Notes: generated by a model not told the origin, from the sequence alone. 64,000 bases of DNA from Candidatus Thiosymbion ectosymbiont of Catanema sp. Cochon2018 (GCA_011392765.1 WYCW01000003.1:106465-170464); one strand, 5' to 3'; positions 35,404 through 44,259 are shown, numbered from the stretch's first letter. Program-made: numbers and translations.

Positions 35404-35776
35404 GGGAGCCGGCCTGTAAGCCGGGTTCTGTCGTGGACAGCCATTCATCTGGGATACACGTCGCCGTGTACCTCGAGCGACCTACCCGGGAACCCGTGCG
35501 GGCCGCACGTCGCAGCTCGAGGCCGCCTGTTCCCCTATTTGGTCTTGCTCCGGGTGGGGTTTACCCTGCCACCGATGTTGCCATCGACGCGGTGCGCTCT
35601 TACCACACCATTTCACCCTTACCGATCCGCTTTAAAGGCGGATTTAGGCGGTATGTTTTCTGCGGCACTTTCCGTAGACTCGCGCCCCCCAGGCGTTACC
35701 TGGCACCCTGCCCTGCGGAGCCCGGACTTTCCTCCCCCGCGACAAGACCGCGGGAGCGACTGTCCGGCCGACTCCC
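35404..35776 (-). ncRNA. rnpB: RNase P RNA (bacterial type A)
   Basis: Catalytic RNA that matures tRNA 5' ends. The minus strand starts GGGAGTCGGCCGGACAGTCG, contains the universal GAGGAAAGTCCGGGCTCC (35717-35734), and ends with ACAGAACCCGGCTTA (35417-35431) followed by GGCCGGCTCCC. The last pairs with the 5' end to form helix P1. About 373 nt. In Pseudomonas rnpB lies directly upstream of mraZ; here an IS110 element and repeats lie between them. Protein frames across this stretch are spurious. Confidence 0.95.
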
Positions 35777-35796
35777 GAATACGGAGTCTACTACAA

Positions 35797-36345
35797 GAGA
35801 CCTGCGCAAAATCCTCGACATGCACGCGCCGCCCGTCCTCGGTTCGGTCGAAGTGTTTCACAGCCAGCGCATTTCCTTCCATGCGCGCAACATCTTCCGG
35901 CAGGCCCGCAATCTCCTTCAAGGGGACCAACCGGACTTCCGGTACGTCCACGCCGATCGCGCGGGCCAATTTCATCATCGCGAACTCGTTTTCGGGTACG
36001 CCTTCGAACTTCATGGAGGGGAGCTTGACGATCCAGGAACCGCCGATATTGGAGAAAAACGGCGGTATCCGGGTGCGGGTGGGCCGAACCTCGTCGACGA
36101 GTCCCCCGAATTGGTCCTTGAAGGAAAGGCTTAGGTTATTGCTGGGTTTTGGCCGTCCCTGGCCGCAACCCAGCCTACAGCTACAGCCTACGATCCCTTT
36201 TTAGACAGTCTCTCAAGGTCGGCCGATCAGGGTCGTCGATGTAGTCCTGATGGAAGGCGAAAAGTGTCCGATCGCCCGGCAAGTGGGTCAGCGTGCTGAT
36301 CGACTCGCCGTACAGGGCGACCTCGAGGACGGATACCTCAGTCAT
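35797..36345 (-). pseudogene. hipA toxin kinase remnant
   Basis: The start ATG 36345 overlaps the hipB stop; MTEVSVLEVALYGESISTLT is a HipA N-terminus. It carries three lesions. A palindromic repeat (36131-36216) interrupts it after DDPDRPT. An internal segment is missing between PPFFSNI and GGSWIVKLPS, where about 60-80 residues normally lie. The gene breaks off after EDFAQV near 35,797, next to rnpB, so the kinase catalytic core is absent. The middle part reads ENEFAMMKLARAIGVDVPEV. Confidence 0.85.
36131..36216. repeat. Palindromic repeat inside hipA (GAGACTGTC end)
   Basis: GCTGGGTTTTGGCCGTCCC and GGCCGCAACCCAGCCTAC form a hairpin, followed by CCCTTTTTAGACAGTCTCT, the same end as at 4,763-4,782. 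Insertion shifted the hipA frame. Confidence 0.75.
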
Positions 36346-36621
36346 TGGCGTCCTCTTCCTCGTCCAGGGCGTAGGCCGGATGCGGCGCCTCCTCCGGTTT
36401 CGCCGTCTGCTCCGTTTGGCGGATGAGGCTGGTGACGGCCGGGACCAGCGAACGCGGAATCAGCATCACTTCCAGATCGAGGGCGCGGGCGATCGCGAGA
36501 AGATTGGAGGTTTGCAGATCGACGGCGGCATTCTCGATCTTCGAGAGCCGCCCCTGGGGCACGCCGATCTTGTTGCCGAGCGTACGCTGACTCTGGCCCT
36601 TTTTCTCGCGGGCGGCTCTAA

Positions 36622-37585
36622 GAACCTGTTTACGATCTTTGTGTCAAAGTGATTTTGGTCGTGGTAAATTTTTAGCTGATAGCGTGGCTGATAGTCCAAA
36701 TCCGCCGAGCGGCATAGCGGCCCAACCTACCCGCTACCAGTTAGAGATTTACTGCTACCGTGATTTTGACACCAAGAGAGAGCGATGAGAAATTCCTACC
36801 CCAGTGATATAAGCCGAGAGCAGTTCGAGTCGATACAAGCTTTATTCGAGCAGGCCAGAAAGAAGACCAAGCCACGAGTAGTTGATTTATATAATGTTTT
36901 TTGCGCTATTTTGTATGTATTGAAAAGTGGCTGCCAATGGCGAATGCTCCCCCGTGATTTTCCGAAATGGCAGCTGGTGTATAAATACTTTCGTCACTGG
37001 AGTCAAAGACCCTCTGATGATGAGCGAAGCCTGCTGGAGCAGGCCTTAAAAAAATGTGGTTGGCGCGGCCCGTATCAACCGTGGTCGGAACGAGAAGACA
37101 ACCTTCGTGATCGTTGATGCACAAAGCGTAAAGAATACCGACACGGCAGAGCAGAAAGGTTATGACGCGGGGAAGAAGGTATCGGGAATTAAACGGCATC
37201 TTGCCGTGGATACGCAAGGGCTGCCCCATGCGATTGCCGTTACGACCGCGGAGGTTACCGATAGAGTAGGCGCACTGGTGGCTTTCTGTGAACATCGAGA
37301 CCGCTTGTCAGCGGTAACGAACGTGCTGGTTGATGGCGGTTATACGGGGCAGCCATTTGCCGATGCCGTACAGAAAGCTCTGGGGGCGACGGTGGAGGTT
37401 GCCAAGCGAAACGAGCTGCACACCTTTGCCGTGATGCCCAAACGGTGGGTGGTCGAGCGCTCTTTTGCTTGGTTGGAGAAGTGTCGAAGGTTATGGAAAA
37501 ACTGCGAGCGAAAACTCAATACCAGCTTGCAATTTGTTACCTTGGCTTTTCTGGCCTTGTTACTCCAAAGATCGTAAACAGGCTC
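36622..37585 (+). mobile_element. IS5-family insertion sequence with 3-bp target duplication
   Basis: 964 bp with terminal inverted repeats GAACCTGTTTACGATCTTTG and GAGCCTGTTTACGATCTTTG (19 of 20 match), flanked by TAA (36619-36621 and 37586-37588). Size, TNA-type duplication and a two-frame transposase fit the IS427/IS1031 groups. It interrupts hipB. Confidence 0.92.
36785..37577 (+). CDS. IS5-family transposase encoded in two overlapping frames
   Basis: First frame (36785-37117): DUF4096-type N-terminus with LYNVFCAILYVLKSGCQWRM, LPRDFPKWQLVYKYF. Second frame (from about 37,055 to 37,577): DDE domain with FVIVDAQSVKN (first Asp), VLVDGGYTGQPFAD (second Asp) and KRWVVERSFAWLEKCRRLWK (Glu). 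The frames meet at a run of seven A residues (37047-37053), where the continuation VVGAARINRGRNEKTT requires a shift. Programmed slippage or a mutation are both possible. Confidence 0.88.
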
Positions 37586-37765
37586 TAAGGGCATCCGTAA
37601 GCGGACGAATAGCGTAAATCATGGGACGATATATAATAAGATATATTCCTTCTCCTTTGATATTTTATTAGTTATCGGGCGAAGAAGGCAGCAAAAAATA
37701 CAGGTCCGCTAACCGGTATCTTAACAACACCTTGACCACTGCCCACTGATAACTGATAACTACCC

Positions 37766-38722
37766 CTACCCCCTGACGATTGCCACGGATACCTCAGGGA
37801 CGAGCTTCTTTACCAGATCGGGGTCCAGGTCACCGGGGGTAAGCGTCGTAGCGCTTGCGGAGCCGCACGCAATCCCAAGTTGCACGGCATCCGGCATGGA
37901 TTGACCGTGGACGAGTCCGGCAGCAATACCTGCCGTTGTTGCGTCCCCGCTTCCGACTGCGTTCAAGACGTCGACCGCCGGCGGGGTGAAGCGCCAGGCA
38001 AGGGTTTCGTTCAGCAACCAAGCGTCTTTCTTTCCTTGGGTGACCAGAACCCACCAGGCACCTTCTCTTACCAGCGTCTGCGCCGCTTCACGGAGTGCTC
38101 CCTCGGTATCGATCGGCCTCCCGCAGGTAGCAGCAAGCTCCTGGTCGTTCAGCTTCGCCAGCACCGGCGAACAAGAAAGCGCCTCCATCAGCACTTCGCC
38201 GCGGGCATCGATCAGCACCGCTACTCCCGACTCCTGCGCCCGGCGGGTGAACCCAGCATAGACGTCCTCAGGTGAACCGGGTGGAGGTGCACCTGCCACC
38301 ACCATCATGTCGCTTTCCGCCAGCAGTAATGAAAGCTTCTCATCGAGCGCCGACCATTCGTCCGGCGCGGGAAGCGGCGCTTCCTCCACCAGTTCCGTAA
38401 CGCAGGCAGTCGTTTCGTCGATGAGCGTCGTGCAGATGCGTGTTGATCGGTCTGTCCAAACGATGTCCGTTTCGATCCCGATCTCTCCCAGAAATGAAAC
38501 CAGTGTGTTGCCTGTTTCGCCACCGGCAAACCCCGTTACCAAGGGAGATTTCTTTAACGCCTTCAAGGTACGCGCAACATTGATGGATTTGCCTCCGGAC
38601 GAAACGGCGACGGAACGTGCCCGGTTCACCTGGCCGAATTGGAGACTCGAGAACCGTATCGTCCGTTGCAGGCAGGGCGTGACGCCTACGCAGAGGATTC
38701 GGCTGGTTTCTTTACCGGACAT
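37766..38722 (-). CDS. PfkB-family hexose/1-phosphofructokinase-type kinase
   Basis: 318-residue ribokinase-fold sugar kinase; closest in layout to 1-phosphofructokinase/tagatose-6-phosphate kinases, substrate not certain. It has the N-terminal substrate region SSGGKSINVARTLKAL (41-56), GFAGGETGNTL, the KLNDQEL segment and the C-terminal signature VGSGDATTAG with catalytic Asp260. No phosphotransferase-system or fructose gene is adjacent, so the pathway is open. Likely cytosolic. A 56-codon frame upstream overlaps its start by 11 bases. Confidence 0.88.
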   Translation of the reverse strand: MSGKETSRILCVGVTPCLQRTIRFSSLQFGQVNRARSVAVSSGGKSINVARTLKALKKSPLVTGFAGGETGNTLVSFLGEIGIETDIVWTDRSTRICTTLIDETTACVTELVEEAPLPAPDEWSALDEKLSLLLAESDMMVVAGAPPPGSPEDVYAGFTRRAQESGVAVLIDARGEVLMEALSCSPVLAKLNDQELAATCGRPIDTEGALREAAQTLVREGAWWVLVTQGKKDAWLLNETLAWRFTPPAVDVLNAVGSGDATTAGIAAGLVHGQSMPDAVQLGIACGSASATTLTPGDLDPDLVKKLVPEVSVAIVRG

Positions 38723-38882
38723 CGGAATCGGTGATTTCGTCCGCGCCGACCGGCACCGCGAGGGCCAGGATCATCACCGGGATCAGGGAAGCGAGCTTTG
38801 GCCACGGAGATTTCCCCTGCGGCTCGTCGGCACGGGGTGCAGGTGGGCTCGGCGTTGGTTCTGCCGTTCGGAAAAGCGACAT
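38712..38882 (-). CDS. Possible small membrane protein overlapping pfkB start
   Basis: 56 codons, MSLFRTAEPTPSPPAPRADE, a Pro-rich stretch, then a hydrophobic helix (LASLIPVMILALAVPVG) and an acidic end. It overlaps the kinase start by 11 bases, suggesting coupling, but no clear ribosome-binding site or family is visible. It may be the remnant of a longer gene. Confidence 0.25.
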   Translation of the reverse strand: MSLFRTAEPTPSPPAPRADEPQGKSPWPKLASLIPVMILALAVPVGADEITDSDVR

Positions 38883-38925
38883 CGGAAAAATCCCATGGAA
38901 GGGATGTTCAAGGTCGCCTTCGAGT

Positions 38926-39001
38926 TGGTACTCCCTAGGGGAATCGAACCCCTGTTACCGGCGTGAGAGGCCAGCGTCCTAGACCGCTAGACGAAGGGAG
39001 C
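38926..39001 (-). tRNA. tRNA-Glu (anticodon CTC)
   Basis: The minus strand gives acceptor GCTCCCT pairing with AGGGAGT, D-arm region CGTCTAGCGGTCTAGGACG, anticodon stem CTGGC/GCCGG around loop CTCTCAC (anticodon CTC), and T-arm AGGGGTTCGAATCCCCT. An encoded ACCA tail is at 38926-38929. The CTC anticodon reads GAG; a TTC-anticodon gene must exist elsewhere to read GAA. Confidence 0.95.
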
Positions 39002-39249
39002 GGAAGAATCTTACGAAAAACGATATTATATTCATCGTGTGCGGCAGTTCAAGTTCGTTACAAAGGTGCCGTAGCGCTGAACCCTGGAATCCAGGATCAT
39101 TGCTCCGACAGCCCGGCCTTGAAAAGGATCGCATTGCAGCGTTCCTGAACGCCGTGGACGCCGATGGCTGAGCATGTTGTCTCAAGAGGGGAAACGCTGT
39201 CGGGTGCAGATGACGATAGTTTTTCTGGATGGCCGCTTCGCAGGTGTCG

Positions 39250-39540
39250 CTAGGATTCCTTGAGGGACCTGCATCTTTACCAATGAGTCAAGTTTGTGCG
39301 CTGCATAAAAACATTTCTGCCTCTTGCTTGGGCGGGAATCGCAAATCCTTTGAACCACGGATGGACACGGATGGACACGGATTGTGATCCGTGTTTATCC
39401 GTGTCCATCCGTGGTTCTTCGGTGCGGTTCGTTACCCGACCTGACCGGGATCAGTCAGCGAAGTTGGGAGCGCCGCAGCCCTTCTTCCCTTGGGGGAGGA
39501 GGGGGTCATGCCTCGTCGGTCTGAGGCGAAGCCTCGTTAG
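39250..39540 (-). repeat. Composite palindromic element, copy D (ATGGACACGGAT payload)
   Basis: 291 bp, reverse orientation: CTAGGATTCCTTGAGGGACC to GAGGCGAAGCCTCGTTAG. The interior hairpin is AACCACGGATGGACACGGAT / ATCCGTGTCCATCCGTGGTT, a third payload type. The 246 bases between the tRNA and this element hold nothing I recognise. Confidence 0.88.
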
Positions 39541-39575
39541 AATCTATAATCCGGGTATCTTGGCTCCTTGAAACC

Positions 39576-39728
39576 CAATGCCATCAAGTTAAGCGTTGCC
39601 AGTCGGCAAACCAGAGGAAAAACTACGAATCACGCGAATCCCCGCGAATTGGATTCGCGCAGATTCGCGTGATTCGTAGTTTTCTCTTCCGCACCGGTAA
39701 GCAACCAGCGACTAACTTAATGGCATTG
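39576..39728. repeat. Miniature inverted-repeat element with 10-bp target duplication
   Basis: 153 bp with ends CAATGCCATCAAGTTA and TAACTTAATGGCATTG, directly flanked by CCTTGAAACC on both sides (39566-39575, 39729-39738). The interior is the ACTACGAATCACGCGAATC palindrome also found at 48,540 and 60,188. Clear evidence of transposition. Confidence 0.88.
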
Positions 39729-39791
39729 CCTTGAAACCCGGCTCGCTCTTCGCTCCTGACGAGTTTCTCAATCCATGGTTCATATTCTGCT

Positions 39792-41159
39792 TTGCAGTTC
39801 TTAGCCGATGTCAGGGGAATAAAAAGGACACCCATAAAGGGAAGCAAAAGCAACTTGCACGAGACGACTCCTCATTCACCCTTAGTTGTACCCCGCAGCG
39901 AGCACCGGATCTCGCGCGCCAACATCAGCGAAAACGCGCTCAAGGTGCTCTATCGCCTGAAAAACGCGGGTTATCAGGCCTATCTGGTCGGGGGCGGGGT
40001 ACGGGATCTTCTGCTGGGGCGGGAGCCCAAGGATTTCGACGTGGCCACGGATGCCACGCCCGAGCAGGTGCGCAGGGTGTTTCGCAATTGCCGTCTGATC
40101 GGACGGCGATTCAGGCTGGCCCATGTGTATTTCGGCCGCGAGATCGTCGAGGTGGCTACCTTCCGCGGTGGTGGGTATGATGAGGATGCCGTCGGCGAGC
40201 GTCATATTCACAAGGGTATGATCGTGCGCGACAACCTCTACGGCACGCGCGAGGAGGATGCGTTGCGCCGGGATTTCAGCGTCAACGGTCTCTACTACAA
40301 CATCGCGGATTTTTCCGTCATTGATTACGCGGGGGGACTCGAGGACCTGCAGGCGGGGCGCCTGCGGCTCATCGGCAACGACCCGGAAAAGCGGTATCGC
40401 GAAGACCCGGTGCGTATGCTCCGGGTCGTACGTTTTGCCTGCAAGCTCGGCTTCAACATTGATCCGTCCTGTGAGCGGCCTCTGTTCGAGCTCGGCCATC
40501 TGCTCCGGGACGTACCGCCGGCGCGCCTGTTCGAGGAAGTATTGAAGCTGCTCCAGACCGGCCTGGGCCTGTGTACTTTCGAGAAGCTGCGCCACTACCG
40601 GCTTTTCGCCCAGCTGTTTCCCGCCACCGACGAGTGGCTCGACCACGAGGATCACAACTTTCCCATCACTTTCGTCAGCCGGGGCCTGGAGAACACCGAC
40701 CGCCGCATCCGGGAAGCAAAGCCGGTTACCCCCGCCTTTTTGTTTGCGGTGCTGCTGTGGGAGCCGGTGCGCCGGCGCTTTGCCCAATTGCTTGCCGGGG
40801 ATGTGGCGGCCAACGAGGCGATGCTGGTGGCCGCGGGCGATGCCTTTGCCCGCCAACAGCCCCTGGTGGCCATCCCGAGGCGCTTTGTTCTGCCCATGCG
40901 GGAGATCTGGTCCCTGCAGCCGCGTCTCGAACGGCACGCGGGCAAACGCCCTTATCGCCTGTTGACCCACCCCAGGTTCCGCGCGGCCTATGATTTTCTG
41001 CTCCTGCGGACCGAGGCGGGAGAAGTGGACTCGGCGCTCGCCGACTGGTGGACCCGGTTTCAGGCGGCGAACGATCAGGTCCGGGCCGAGATGATCGGTG
41101 AAACGACGAAGACCCGGCGGCGGCGCCCGGTTGCCGGAAAGAAGACGACAGGTACCTGA
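39792..41159 (+). CDS. pcnB: Poly(A) polymerase I
   Basis: Adds poly(A) tails to RNAs for decay. Up to 455 residues: nucleotidyltransferase core YLVGGGVRDLLLGREPKDFD with DVATDATPEQVRRVFRNCR and IVEVATFRG, then the RNA-binding domain with REDPVRMLRVVRFACKLGF, and a basic C-terminus (KTRRRRPVAGKK). There is no ATG near the start; TTG at 39792 or TTG at 39855 (LHETTPHSPL) are candidates. The E. coli gene also uses a rare start, so weak initiation may be conserved. Three bases separate it from panC. Confidence 0.95.
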   Translation: MQFLADVRGIKRTPIKGSKSNLHETTPHSPLVVPRSEHRISRANISENALKVLYRLKNAGYQAYLVGGGVRDLLLGREPKDFDVATDATPEQVRRVFRNCRLIGRRFRLAHVYFGREIVEVATFRGGGYDEDAVGERHIHKGMIVRDNLYGTREEDALRRDFSVNGLYYNIADFSVIDYAGGLEDLQAGRLRLIGNDPEKRYREDPVRMLRVVRFACKLGFNIDPSCERPLFELGHLLRDVPPARLFEEVLKLLQTGLGLCTFEKLRHYRLFAQLFPATDEWLDHEDHNFPITFVSRGLENTDRRIREAKPVTPAFLFAVLLWEPVRRRFAQLLAGDVAANEAMLVAAGDAFARQQPLVAIPRRFVLPMREIWSLQPRLERHAGKRPYRLLTHPRFRAAYDFLLLRTEAGEVDSALADWWTRFQAANDQVRAEMIGETTKTRRRRPVAGKKTTGT

Positions 41160-41161
41160 CT

Positions 41162-42013
41162 ATGGCCATGGTTGTAATCGAGGATGTCTCCGAATTGCGT
41201 CGGTGCCTGGTCCCGTGGCGGCGCAGCAACCGTCCTATTGCCCTGGTGCCTACGATGGGCAACCTCCATGCCGGCCACCTGGCCCTGGTGCGGGAGGCAC
41301 GGAGGATAGCCGACTGCACCCTGGTCAGCATCTTCGTCAATCCCATGCAGTTCGGTCCCGATGAGGATTTCGGTTCGTACCCCAGGACCTTGGAGCGAGA
41401 CCGCGAGCTGCTGGAGACCGAAGGCACGGATCTGCTCTTCGCCCCTTCGGTACAGGCCATTTATCCCCACGGGTCCCAAGGGCGGACTCGCGTAGAAGTA
41501 CCGGGGCTCTCGGATATCCTATGCGGCACCAGTCGACCGGGGCACTTCTCCGGGGTGGCGACGGTGGTGTGCAAGCTCTTCAACATGGCACAGCCGGATA
41601 TCGCGGTCTTCGGTGAAAAGGATTTTCAACAGCTGCTGGTGATTCGGCGCATGGTCGAGGACCTGTGTCTGCCGGTCGAGGTGCGGGGGTTGGCTACCGT
41701 GCGCGAGCCGGACGGTCTGGCGATGAGCTCGCGCAACGGCTATTTGTCCCTCCAGGAACGGGCGCGGGCGCCGGCGCTCTATAGGGCCCTCTGTCGAGCC
41801 AGCGACCACCTACATAAGGGGCTGACCGCCGACGAGGTGGAGGCCATGGGTGTGGAAGACCTGGCAGCCGCCGGATTACGGCCGGACTACTTCAGCGTGC
41901 GCCGGGCGTCGGACCTGCAACCGGCAACCACCGGGGACCAGGATCTGGTGGTGCTCACGGCCGCCTATCTGGGCGCGGCGCGGCTCATCGACAATCTTCG
42001 CGTCTCGCGCTGA
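41162..42013 (+). CDS. panC: Pantothenate synthetase
   Basis: Condenses pantoate and beta-alanine with ATP. 283 residues (Met3 is an alternative start) with PTMGNLHAGHLALVREA (HIGH-type motif), FVNPMQFGPDEDFGSYPRT, GHFSGVATVVCKLFN, FGEKDFQQ and MSSRNGYLS. It follows pcnB directly. The usual intervening genes folK and panB are absent from this place. Confidence 0.97.
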   Translation: MAMVVIEDVSELRRCLVPWRRSNRPIALVPTMGNLHAGHLALVREARRIADCTLVSIFVNPMQFGPDEDFGSYPRTLERDRELLETEGTDLLFAPSVQAIYPHGSQGRTRVEVPGLSDILCGTSRPGHFSGVATVVCKLFNMAQPDIAVFGEKDFQQLLVIRRMVEDLCLPVEVRGLATVREPDGLAMSSRNGYLSLQERARAPALYRALCRASDHLHKGLTADEVEAMGVEDLAAAGLRPDYFSVRRASDLQPATTGDQDLVVLTAAYLGAARLIDNLRVSR

Positions 42014-42162
42014 CGGACCCGGCGCTCCGTACCGCCGACGCCGCAGCCCGGTCGGTGGGCACAGCTCATCCTACGGTCGCGCCGGAGGTGGAGGACAGTA
42101 ACAGTCCGGAATCCATAAAAGAGCCATCGGTGATCAAGAGCATCTCATCTGTACCGGGGAAA

Positions 42163-43029
42163 TTACACGCGCTTGCCCCAGGAGTCGAGCCGTGCCTTAT
42201 AGTCTTGAAACAGGTCATCCAGTTGTCGCCATCGGGGACCGGGCACGCCCTCGCCGACCGGCTTGCCGTCGAGCCGGGTGACCGGTTGGAGCTCCCGGCT
42301 GGAGCTGCAGATCCACAGCTCGTCTGCCGTTTCGAGCTCGTCCCGGGTGATGTGGCGTTCCGCGCAAGGCAAATCGGCGCCGCGGGCGAGCTCCAGCACC
42401 AGGTCCCGGGTGACACCACGCAATAAACGGGTACTCGGGGGGGGGGTCAAAATCTCTCCCCCCTGCACGATGAAGGGGTTGGTGGAAGAGCCCTCCGTCA
42501 CCAGTCCGTCGCGGACCAAAATCGCCTCGGTGGCGGCGGCATCCTCCGCCTCCTGTCGCAGCAGGAGGTTACCCAGGAGCGCGATGGCCTTGATATCGCA
42601 GCGGTGCCAGCGATTGTCTTCCAGGACGACGGCGGCGACCCCGGTGCCGGAGATCGCCGGGTCCCGTGGCCCGAGGGCCCAGGCCATGACGAGTACCGTG
42701 GGCTCGACGCCTTGTGGAAACAAGTGGTTGCGCGTCCGGTCCACGCCCCGTGTTACCTGCAGATAGATCAGCTGGTCGAGGTCCGATGCCGAGCCGATCA
42801 AGCGCGCAAAGATCCGCTCCCAGGCATCCGGCTGCAGAGGGTTCTCCATGCGAACCGACTGCAGGCTGCGGTCGAGCCGCTCCAGATGCTGTGACAACCG
42901 GAACGGGTACCCGCCATAGACGGGAATCACCTCATAAACGCCGTCACCGAACAGGAAGCCGCGATCCATGACCGGAACGCGCGCCTCCGCGAGGGGCATA
43001 AACTCGCCATTGAGGTAGACTTCGCTCAT
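42163..43029 (-). CDS. D-amino acid aminotransferase (class IV, PLP)
   Basis: 288-residue fold type IV aminotransferase. The start at 43029 (MSEVYLNGEFMPLAEARVPV) was chosen over an ATG 69 bases upstream. The PLP lysine is K147 in CDIKAIALLGNLLL. VMDRGFLFGDGVYEVIPVYGG and GLVTEGSSTNPFIV are diagnostic. VYGG and RNHLFP favour D-alanine transaminase over branched-chain or aminodeoxychorismate lyase. It could supply D-Glu for MurD or degrade D-Ala. Convergent with panC across 149 bases with no feature seen. Confidence 0.88.
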   Translation of the reverse strand: MSEVYLNGEFMPLAEARVPVMDRGFLFGDGVYEVIPVYGGYPFRLSQHLERLDRSLQSVRMENPLQPDAWERIFARLIGSASDLDQLIYLQVTRGVDRTRNHLFPQGVEPTVLVMAWALGPRDPAISGTGVAAVVLEDNRWHRCDIKAIALLGNLLLRQEAEDAAATEAILVRDGLVTEGSSTNPFIVQGGEILTPPPSTRLLRGVTRDLVLELARGADLPCAERHITRDELETADELWICSSSRELQPVTRLDGKPVGEGVPGPRWRQLDDLFQDYKARLDSWGKRV

Positions 43030-43080
43030 AGTGGGGTCTGCTGATATTTGATTCCGTATCGGATAGGTGGACGAAGCTAC

Positions 43081-43187
43081 TATACTGCCACACAGCACAA
43101 TCTGCGCATTTCATTCCCTCTCCCTCCGGGAGAGGGCGGGGGTGAGGGGGAAATTCAAAAGCTCAGATTGTGCCGTGTGGCAGTATA
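43081..43187. repeat. 107-bp near-perfect inverted-repeat element
   Basis: TATACTGCCACACAGCACAA facing TTGTGCCGTGTGGCAGTATA (with CTG inside, 23 of 24 matching), bracketing a second hairpin around CCCTCTCCCTCCGGGAGAGG. No frame is seen. It lies upstream of the aminotransferase gene and could affect its promoter. Confidence 0.85.
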
Positions 43188-43340
43188 CGTGGCAGACGTC
43201 CTGCAGCCGGCAAGGTAAGCCCGGTATCTGCTCGATTCCGGGCAGCGCCGCGCAGGAGCTTACCATGAAAGCCGATAAACAAAACCGATTCGGCGACCGC
43301 TACCGGGGACCTTGAAAAATCGCGATCCGGATCAACTCAC

Positions 43341-44051
43341 TTATTCCCGAAAACCTTCTCGAATATGAGAAAGCGACGGACCCGAGTGCTGTCCGAGGTA
43401 ACGCACGATCGCCTGCGCGGTATCCTTCACAAGGTTGCTGCCCTCCCTAAGCGTCTTTATCAGGTGCCGTGATCGAGCTACTTCCGACAAGAGGGCGTTC
43501 GGTGCATTACCTCGGCTCGCGGGTCCTGTGTTCAGCTCCGCATCGATCTCGTTCGCCTGTCGGGCAAGCGTGTCTGCCGCCATACCCAGCTCGAAGGAGA
43601 CCATGCGGGCGACCCGGCCATCGATCTTTTGGTCTGCCTCGATGCCTTCGGTCAGTTGGAAAATCGAGCCGCGAACGTGCTCCAGTGCGCTGCGGATCTT
43701 CGATACGTTGCGCCGGTCGAGGAATCCCTCGCTCTTCAAGTGGAAAAGCTCGCCGTCCAACTCCTTTGCATGCGTGTCCAGGAATGCCTTGGTGCGTTCG
43801 ATCTGCTCGCGGAGAGCCGGTTCCGGGAACAGATAGGTTTGCGACCAATCCTCGGCAACTTCGGCCTGGGGACCAGTCGGAGATAGCGCCACGGGCGGCA
43901 AAATCCCTTCTGCCCCGGTTATGCCGGCAAAGGCGATAGCCATTGCCGGTGTCACGCCCCGGGCAAGGTTCGCCGCGGTCCGACAAAATCTTCGTCCTCG
44001 TTGCGCAACCGCTTGTAAGGAAATGCAAAATGGTCGATTGATAGGGGTCAC
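43341..44051 (-). CDS. Hypothetical helical, probably exported protein
   Basis: 236 residues. A basic stretch with QRGRRFCRTAANLARG precedes a hydrophobic stretch TPAMAIAFAGITGAEG, which could be an atypical signal sequence (about 1-48). The remainder is charged and helical with no Cys motif: ALREQIERTKAFLDTHAKEL, SKIRSALEHVRGSIFQLTEG. I know no family. It is flanked on both sides by inverted-repeat elements. Confidence 0.6.
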   Translation of the reverse strand: MTPINRPFCISLQAVAQRGRRFCRTAANLARGVTPAMAIAFAGITGAEGILPPVALSPTGPQAEVAEDWSQTYLFPEPALREQIERTKAFLDTHAKELDGELFHLKSEGFLDRRNVSKIRSALEHVRGSIFQLTEGIEADQKIDGRVARMVSFELGMAADTLARQANEIDAELNTGPASRGNAPNALLSEVARSRHLIKTLREGSNLVKDTAQAIVRYLGQHSGPSLSHIREGFRE

Positions 44052-44092
44052 TGATTTGAATCACCTCGTGCGTTTCCAAAATGCCTCATTAT

Positions 44093-44259
44093 CTCAGAAG
44101 CTGTCTGGTTAAAATGGGTCGTAGCGAAAATGGTCCGAAATGAGGGCATTTTTTCGCTCTTTCGAGGCGAATAGCCAGCCTATTTAACAAGAAAGAGCGG
44201 GAAAAGGGACCATTTCGGGACATTTGCAGCCGATACCACTTTTAGCCAGACAGCTTCTC
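44093..44259. repeat. Inverted-repeat element, GAAGCTGTCTGG type
   Basis: Ends CAGAAGCTGTCTGGTTAAAA and TTTTAGCCAGACAGCTTCTC, about 167 bp. An inner pair AATGGTCCGAAATG / GGGACCATTTCGGGAC lies within. The termini resemble the GAGACTGTC elements and may be distant relatives. Confidence 0.8.

Larger units (their letters stand above)
36338..37622 (-). pseudogene. hipB antitoxin disrupted by an IS5-family element
   Basis: The ATG at 37622 gives MIYAIRPLTDAL, then the IS; beyond it the frame resumes RAAREKKGQSQRTLGNKIGV, PQGRLSKIENAAVDLQTSNL, a typical HipB helix-turn-helix. Removing 36622-37585 and one copy of the TAA duplication restores one uninterrupted frame of about 105 codons ending at 36338. 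The stop overlaps the hipA start by eight bases, as in intact hipBA operons. Confidence 0.88.

Noticed and set aside
35310-36134. Long plus-strand frames of 221-274 codons
   Set aside because: They run straight through the RNase P RNA and the hipA remnant and have no family features.
38979-39185. Minus-strand 68-codon frame after the tRNA
   Set aside because: No ribosome-binding site, and it overlaps the tRNA gene end; composition does not look coding.
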